DNA from: Duganella dendranthematis
GTDB lineage: Bacteria; Pseudomonadota; Gammaproteobacteria; Burkholderiales; Burkholderiaceae_D
Reading direction: 5' to 3'
Assembly (NCBI RefSeq): GCF_012849375.1
Contig: NZ_CP051684.1
Location: 6,262,001-6,326,000 of the forward strand
Length of the DNA: 64,000 nucleotides
The translations under genes and the position numbers were made by a program. The notes under the pieces are model-generated. The model did not search any database and had not been told where the DNA came from. It saw only the letters and a program-made list of their open reading frames with translations. How positions within the stretch are numbered: the stretch's first letter is position 1; every line of letters starts with the position of its first letter. This document shows, in pieces, positions 59,386 to 64,000 of this stretch.

Positions 59386-60444
59386 TCAGGCCACGCTGAA
59401 GCGGTAGGCCATTACCGTGGAATACTCCTCGTTCGGCCGCAGGATGGTCGACGGGAAGTCGGGACGGTTTGGCGAATCCGGGAAGTGCTGCGGTTCGAGG
59501 CAGAAGCCACTGCGATAGCCGTAGATGCGCCCTTTTCCGCTGATGCTGTCGTTAAGGAAGTTACCACTGTAGAACTGGATCCCCGGCTCCTGCGACAGCA
59601 CTTCCAGCACCCGGCCGGACGCCGGATCGACCACGCGGGCCGCCACTTCCAGCGCTTTTTCCGCCGATTTTTTCAGCACGAAGTTATGGTCATAGCCCGA
59701 GCCGAAGTCCAGTTGCGCATCTTTTTCGCCGATCCGTTCGCCGATCGTATGCGGCGTGCGGAAGTCAAACGGTGTGCCCTCCACCGGCGCCGGCGCGCCG
59801 ACCGGGATCAGGCCCTTGCCCACTTTGGTGTAGGCGTCAGCGACGATGGTCAGCTCGTGGCCGAGGATGTCGCCCTGACCGGCCAGGTTGAAATAGGCGT
59901 GATTGGTCAGGTTCATCGGTGTGGCTTTGTCGGCCACCGCGTGGAAGGCGATGCGCAACTCGTTATCGTCGCGCAGTTCATAAATGGCGGTGACTTCGGC
60001 GCTACCAGGGTAGCCCAGGTCGCCGTCCGGGCTGACATGCGACAGGATCAGGCCCACTGATTTGGGCGTGTTGAAGGTTTCGGCATCCCACAGCTGGCGG
60101 TGGAAACCATTGGTGCCGCCGTGCAGATGGTTGGCGCCATCGTTCAGGTCCAGCTGATGTTCAACGCCGTCCAGCGTGAAGCGGCCGTTGGCGATGCGGT
60201 TGCCATACCGGCCAATCAGCGCGCCGAAATAATTCGACTCGCCCATGTAGGCGGCGAGGTTATCGTAGCCGTGGCAGACGTCGGCGAGTACGCCATCGCG
60301 GTCCGGCACGTGCAGTTCGGCGATCACGCCGCCCAGGTTACTGATCTTGGCGACCATGCCATTGGCGTTGGTCAGCGTGTACAGCGTGGCTTCGCGGCCA
60401 TCCGGCAGCGTGCCGAATGGGGATTCTGTGATGGTTGCTTGCAT
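59386..60444 (-). CDS. Aldose 1-epimerase (mutarotase)
   Basis: The 352-residue cytoplasmic protein interconverts the anomers of released sugars so that the dehydrogenase receives its preferred form. Family markers are YFGALIGRYGNRIANGRFTL, LNDGANHLHGGTNGFHRQLW (with substrate-binding His) and NLTNHAYFNLAGQGDILGHE. The acid Glu is expected near PGIQFYSGNFLND. There is no signal peptide. It fits between the GH43 at 60517 and the dehydratase gene in the arabinose locus. Confidence 0.93.
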   Translation of the reverse strand: MQATITESPFGTLPDGREATLYTLTNANGMVAKISNLGGVIAELHVPDRDGVLADVCHGYDNLAAYMGESNYFGALIGRYGNRIANGRFTLDGVEHQLDLNDGANHLHGGTNGFHRQLWDAETFNTPKSVGLILSHVSPDGDLGYPGSAEVTAIYELRDDNELRIAFHAVADKATPMNLTNHAYFNLAGQGDILGHELTIVADAYTKVGKGLIPVGAPAPVEGTPFDFRTPHTIGERIGEKDAQLDFGSGYDHNFVLKKSAEKALEVAARVVDPASGRVLEVLSQEPGIQFYSGNFLNDSISGKGRIYGYRSGFCLEPQHFPDSPNRPDFPSTILRPNEEYSTVMAYRFSVA

Positions 60445-60516
60445 CTTGGCTCTCTAATGACAAGGCGGCCGAGAGGTTTCCCTGTTCGGCCGCCGGAATA
60501 TGGTGCGCTCGCGGAC

Positions 60517-61464
60517 TTAGGCGATCGACGGTTTCCCGAATACTGGCATCCCCTGCTCGTCCCATTTCAGCGGCTTGACGAACGTGTGACGGTCCGGATT
60601 CCACAGCGGGTCGCCGATAATTTCGGTGTAGGTACGAGCATGATAAACCAACATCACCGTTTCGCCATCATCCGCCACGGTAAAACTGTTGTGGCCAGGG
60701 CCGTAGATCTTGTGTTCAAAGTCGGTCTGCAGCACCGGCTGCGGCAACTTGGTCCACGCCGCCGGGTCCAGCACGTCGGCGTTTTCGTCCGCCCACAGCA
60801 GGCCCATGGCGTAGTTTTCATCGGTCGCGCTGGCCGAATAGCTGATGAAGATCTTGCCGTTCTTTTTCAGGACCGACGGACCTTCGTTGACCCAGAAGCC
60901 GCGGATCTCCCAGTCGAATTCCGGTTTGCTCAGCATGACCGGCGGGCCGCCCAACTGCCAGGGAGTCTTCATCGGCGCGATGTAGATATTGGAATTGCCT
61001 TCGATGGCGACGTCCTTCTGCGCCCACACGTAGTAGAGCTGCCCCTTGTGGGTGAAGGTGGTGGCGTCCAGGCAGAAGGTGTCGATGCCGGTGTCGATCT
61101 GGCCCATGAATTCCCACTCGCCGACCAAAGGATTGGCGTTGGTATTGCGGATCGCGTACATGCGGTGCTGGAACAGCTTGTACTTGATCTCGCGGCTCGG
61201 CGCGGCGGCGAAATAGACGTACCAGGCGCCGTCGTTGAAGTGCAGCTCCGGCGCCCAAACCAGTTCGCTGTAGGCGCCGGTGTCAGGCTTGTGCCAGACG
61301 TCGACCTTTTCGGCATCCACCAGGCCGGCGATGGTTGTCGCGCGGCGCAGCTCAATGCGGTCGTACTGCGGCACCGAGGCGGTGAAGTAGTAATAGCCGT
61401 CGGTGTGACGATAGATATGCGGATCGGCGCGCTGCTCGATCAATGGGGTAAGAACGTTGTCCAT
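60517..61464 (-). CDS. Cytoplasmic GH43 glycosidase
   Basis: The 315-residue protein lacks a signal peptide. The GH43 pattern is visible in RADPHIYRHTDGYYYFTASV (catalytic Asp), FCLDATTFTHKGQLYYVWA and VNEGPSVLKKNGKIFISYSA (catalytic Glu). The start at 61464 (MDNVLTPLIEQR) is chosen for its ggaaaacgac; an in-frame upstream ATG would overlap the transporter gene. It probably cleaves imported arabino-oligosaccharides, matching the GPH symporter encoded 16 bases upstream. Confidence 0.88.
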   Translation of the reverse strand: MDNVLTPLIEQRADPHIYRHTDGYYYFTASVPQYDRIELRRATTIAGLVDAEKVDVWHKPDTGAYSELVWAPELHFNDGAWYVYFAAAPSREIKYKLFQHRMYAIRNTNANPLVGEWEFMGQIDTGIDTFCLDATTFTHKGQLYYVWAQKDVAIEGNSNIYIAPMKTPWQLGGPPVMLSKPEFDWEIRGFWVNEGPSVLKKNGKIFISYSASATDENYAMGLLWADENADVLDPAAWTKLPQPVLQTDFEHKIYGPGHNSFTVADDGETVMLVYHARTYTEIIGDPLWNPDRHTFVKPLKWDEQGMPVFGKPSIA

Positions 61465-61480
61465 GTCGTTTTCCAAAAAA

Positions 61481-62833
61481 TTAAACTGCCACATAATTCT
61501 GGGCCACCAGCTTCGCCTTGATCTCGCCGTAGCGTGCATCGGTGAGACGATAGCGGAACATCAGCAGGCCCATGACGGTGTGGAAGAAGCCGGGAATTAC
61601 GGTCAGCATCAGCACAATGCCATGCATGGCGAAGGCGGTCTGCTCCTGGTTGGGGTGGTATTGGAAGTACGTCAGCAATACACCTACCAGCGCGCCGGCG
61701 ATGCCCATGCCGGCCTTCTGGCACACGGAGATGCCGCCAAAGGCGAAGCCGGACACGCGCTGCCCGGTCTTGACCACGCCGTAGTCGATGGTCTCGGCGA
61801 TCGCCGACCAGAATACCGGCGCGTGCAGGTCCACCACGAACGACAGCAGAAAATACAGCACGAAGGCCAGCACAGTGTCACCCGGCTTCACCGTGAAGTA
61901 CATCACCACGCTGATGACACCCACCGCAATCTGCGTCCAGCGGAACAGCTTGACCTTGCAATAGAACTTGGTGATCCAGGTCGAAGCGACCATCGACAGG
62001 ATGGCCGCCGCCACGCCGGTCGACAGGAAGGCCGACACGGTTTCGGTGTTCGCACCGAGATAATACTTGGCGTAATAGATGGCGACCGAACCGCGCACCA
62101 CATAGCCGATGGTGCCGACCACGCACACGGCGCACAGGATCAGCCACTGGTCGTTCTGCATCAACACCTTGATCTGATCGCCCAGCGGCTGGCGCTGCAC
62201 CTTGTGCACCACGCGCTCGGTGGTGGTGAAGAAGCAGAACAGGAACAGTGCCACGCCCATCGCCGCCATCAGCGCCATCGCGGCCTGATAGCCAACAGCA
62301 GCATTGCCGGCGCCCCAGCGCTCGGACAGCACCGGCACCACCACCGTCACCATAAAGGCGCCAACCTTGGCCAGGAACAGACGGTAGCCATTGGCCGACA
62401 GCACCTGCTGCGGGTCATTGGACAAGGTGCTGGGCAGGGAGATATACGATACGCCCACGCCTGAAGTCATGACGGTCATGATGATATAGGTCGAATAGGC
62501 CCATACCAGTTTGGCGCTGTAGCCCCAGTCCGGGGTGGTGAAGACGAAGAACACGCTCAGGCCATACGGCACGGCGAGGAACAGTAGCCACGGACGGTAA
62601 CGTCCCCACCGCGTCATGACGGCGTCGGTGATCTGGCCCATCACCAGGTCGCTGCAGGCGCCGATGATTTTCACCAGCACGAACAGCAAGGCCAGGTCGG
62701 TGGTCTTCAGGCCGTAGACGTCGGTGTAGAAGAAGGTGATCATCAACATCATCGACGAGATCACCACATTCAGCGCCATGTCGCCCGACCCGAAACCGAC
62801 CTTCTCCAGCACCGACATTTTTTGATTCGACAT
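61481..62833 (-). CDS. GPH-family sugar:cation symporter
   Basis: The 450-residue inner-membrane transporter of the glycoside-pentoside-hexuronide family has about twelve helices and markers VGFGSGDMALNVVISSMMLM, GQITDAVMTRWGRYRPWLLF (the family Asp-Arg signature) and SAIAETIDYGVVKTGQRVSG. It likely brings arabino-oligosaccharides or arabinosides into the cytoplasm for the GH43 immediately downstream. It is behind the TonB receptor gene; a repeat lies between the two. Confidence 0.92.
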   Translation of the reverse strand: MSNQKMSVLEKVGFGSGDMALNVVISSMMLMITFFYTDVYGLKTTDLALLFVLVKIIGACSDLVMGQITDAVMTRWGRYRPWLLFLAVPYGLSVFFVFTTPDWGYSAKLVWAYSTYIIMTVMTSGVGVSYISLPSTLSNDPQQVLSANGYRLFLAKVGAFMVTVVVPVLSERWGAGNAAVGYQAAMALMAAMGVALFLFCFFTTTERVVHKVQRQPLGDQIKVLMQNDQWLILCAVCVVGTIGYVVRGSVAIYYAKYYLGANTETVSAFLSTGVAAAILSMVASTWITKFYCKVKLFRWTQIAVGVISVVMYFTVKPGDTVLAFVLYFLLSFVVDLHAPVFWSAIAETIDYGVVKTGQRVSGFAFGGISVCQKAGMGIAGALVGVLLTYFQYHPNQEQTAFAMHGIVLMLTVIPGFFHTVMGLLMFRYRLTDARYGEIKAKLVAQNYVAV

Positions 62834-62854
62834 ATTTACCTCTTCAAATGACTA

Positions 62855-62934
62855 CGTCATTCCCGCGAAAGCGGGAATCCATACTACGCCGGCAATCAGG
62901 CGGCCTATGGATTCCCGCGTGCGCGGGAATGACG
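62855..62934. repeat. dRS3/BIME-like inverted repeat between TonB receptor and GPH symporter genes
   Basis: Arms 62855-62881 and 62908-62934 are near-perfect reverse complements separated by 26 bases. The arms have the same ATTCCCGC-N-GCGGGAAT core as the copies at 2806 and 57433. Confidence 0.85.
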
Positions 62935-62951
62935 GTGGGGGCGCTGCTTAG

Positions 62952-64000
62952 TTAGATCTTCCAGTTCAGGAATACGCCAACCGAGCGATCATAACGACGG
63001 GTGTCACGTGGGTACAGCGCCTTGTTGCTCCAGTAGTCGGTGTACTTGAAGTTCAGCAGATTGGAGCCGGTCAGCGTGATCGACGTATTCTCGTTGATCT
63101 TGTAGCCCAGCGAACCATCCAGCGACGACATCGGCGATGCGATCAGATCCAGGCCCGGACCACCATCATTGTAGATCTGCACGAACTTCGAGCGCCAGTT
63201 GTACGCCAGGCGCGCCGACACGCCAAATTTCTCATACAGGCCCACCACGTTGTACGACCATTTCGACATGCCGGCAAACGGCTTGTTGCTCAGGCTTGGA
63301 TCGCTGGCGGTGCTGGTCTGGCCTTCGGTGTAGGTGGCATTCGCCTCCACGCCGAAGCCACCCAGCCAACCTGGCAGCTTGTCGAAGAAGGTGCGATATG
63401 CCACTTCGGCGCCTTGCAGGTAGCCGTCATCCGTGTTGAATGGACGGGTAGTGTCGTAGATCGCGCCGTTGAAGGTTTCCTTGACCACCTTGTTCTGGAT
63501 GTAGCCTTTGAACTCGTGGCGGAACAGTGCCACGCTGGCCATGCCGGTCGACGAGAAATACCACTCCAGCGAACCGTCGTAGTTACGCGCGGTGAACGGC
63601 TTCAGGTCAGGATTGCCGCCCGATGCCGTCGCCAGGTTGGTGGTGCCGTTGGCGTTGATGTAGGCGGTGCCAGGATTCAGTTGCCCGAAGTCCGGGCGGG
63701 TCAGCGTCTTGGTGACCGAGAAGCGCGCGATCACGTCGTCGCGCAGCGTAGCCTTGAAGTTGGCGCTCGGCAGATAGGCGGTGTCGCTCGACGTTTTCGA
63801 GGTCGGCACGTAAGCGGTTCCTACTACCGAATTACCCAGCAGGTCCGAGTCGGTCTTGGTCACGCGCATGCCCAGCACGCCGTCGATTGGGATACCGGCG
63901 GTATCCCAGCCGATGTGCGCCTTGCCATACAGGGCGTAGTTCTTTTCTTCGTCGGCGAAATAGGAACCCGGGTCCATCGCCCGCGCGGCCGAAGTGCCGG
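62952..64000 (-). CDS. TonB-dependent receptor, C-terminal part
   Basis: Outer-membrane beta-barrel for uptake of oligosaccharides, cut by the window edge: the frame is open to base 64000 so only about 349 C-terminal residues are seen. Barrel-strand patterns such as ARFSVTKTLTRPDFGQLNPG, YDGSLEWYFSSTGMASVALF and SLGYKINENTSITLTGSNLL, and the terminal aromatic end DRSVGVFLNWKI, are typical. It heads the arabinose locus and probably imports arabino-oligosaccharide fragments. There is no SusD-like partner on the visible downstream side. Confidence 0.9.
   Translation of the reverse strand, partial: GTSAARAMDPGSYFADEEKNYALYGKAHIGWDTAGIPIDGVLGMRVTKTDSDLLGNSVVGTAYVPTSKTSSDTAYLPSANFKATLRDDVIARFSVTKTLTRPDFGQLNPGTAYINANGTTNLATASGGNPDLKPFTARNYDGSLEWYFSSTGMASVALFRHEFKGYIQNKVVKETFNGAIYDTTRPFNTDDGYLQGAEVAYRTFFDKLPGWLGGFGVEANATYTEGQTSTASDPSLSNKPFAGMSKWSYNVVGLYEKFGVSARLAYNWRSKFVQIYNDGGPGLDLIASPMSSLDGSLGYKINENTSITLTGSNLLNFKYTDYWSNKALYPRDTRRYDRSVGVFLNWKI

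Overview
The window is GC-rich, densely coded bacterial chromosome. Its content (a malonate decarboxylase operon, a phasin, an OFA-type carrier, many orphan periplasmic binding proteins, KGG stress protein, LysR regulators and a large plant-polysaccharide locus) suggests a betaproteobacterium of the Oxalobacteraceae (Duganella/Massilia/Pseudoduganella type). That placement is inference from protein resemblance; there is no rRNA in the window.

Region 1 (1-7468, + strand) is a malonate-utilisation operon: a TRAP large permease cut by the window edge, then mdcA-C-D-E-G-B-H. Most junctions are ATGA overlaps. The set encodes malonate uptake, all four decarboxylase subunits, and the three enzymes that build, attach and charge the phosphoribosyl-dephospho-CoA prosthetic group. 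MdcB carries an unusual insertion of about 65 residues.

Region 2 (7469-27500) is a mixed housekeeping and stress region: trxC, a phasin with a good Fnr/Anr-type box upstream, an ABC-2 exporter pair, an OFA-family carrier, three orphan periplasmic binding proteins, a very short flagellar-rod-like protein, an acyl-CoA ligase, a DUF4105 protein preceded by a 34-residue membrane peptide, a LysR regulator, a YetF-type protein, a KGG stress protein with an apparent frameshift, a 59-residue Gly/Ser/Lys protein, a class C26 amidase, a YbdK-type ligase translationally coupled to a CPA2 antiporter, S-formylglutathione hydrolase, a DJ-1 protein and CheV. A tRNA-Gly(GCC) follows.

Region 3 (27717-38672) holds a CPA1 antiporter with a LytS/LytR-type two-component pair, an acyltransferase-3 protein, a penicillin-acylase-family hydrolase, a MarR-GNAT fusion with a palindromic operator candidate, a GAF/degenerate-receiver pair, a 16-cysteine copper-storage-like protein and a 455-residue orphan.

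Region 4 (38717-64000, all - strand) is the most striking part: a contiguous L-arabinan/arabinoside utilisation locus. In transcription order it encodes a TonB-dependent receptor (cut by the window edge), a GPH-family symporter, GH43, aldose 1-epimerase, an IlvD/Edd-type L-arabinonate dehydratase, an FAH-family AraD1/GguC protein, a 2,5-dioxopentanoate dehydrogenase, an SDR sugar dehydrogenase, GH97, GH51, two GH43 lipoproteins, GH127, a YtfQ-YtfR-YtfT-YjfF-type furanose ABC importer, another GH43 and a LysR regulator. Together they describe a route from polymer to 2-oxoglutarate by the non-phosphorylative (Weimberg-like) L-arabinose pathway. No lactonase, arabinose isomerase or kinase is present in the window. 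Three dRS3/BIME-like inverted repeats sit between operon genes (2806, 57433, 62855). No CRISPR array, prophage or insertion sequence was seen, and no gene-free stretch exceeds 300 bases.
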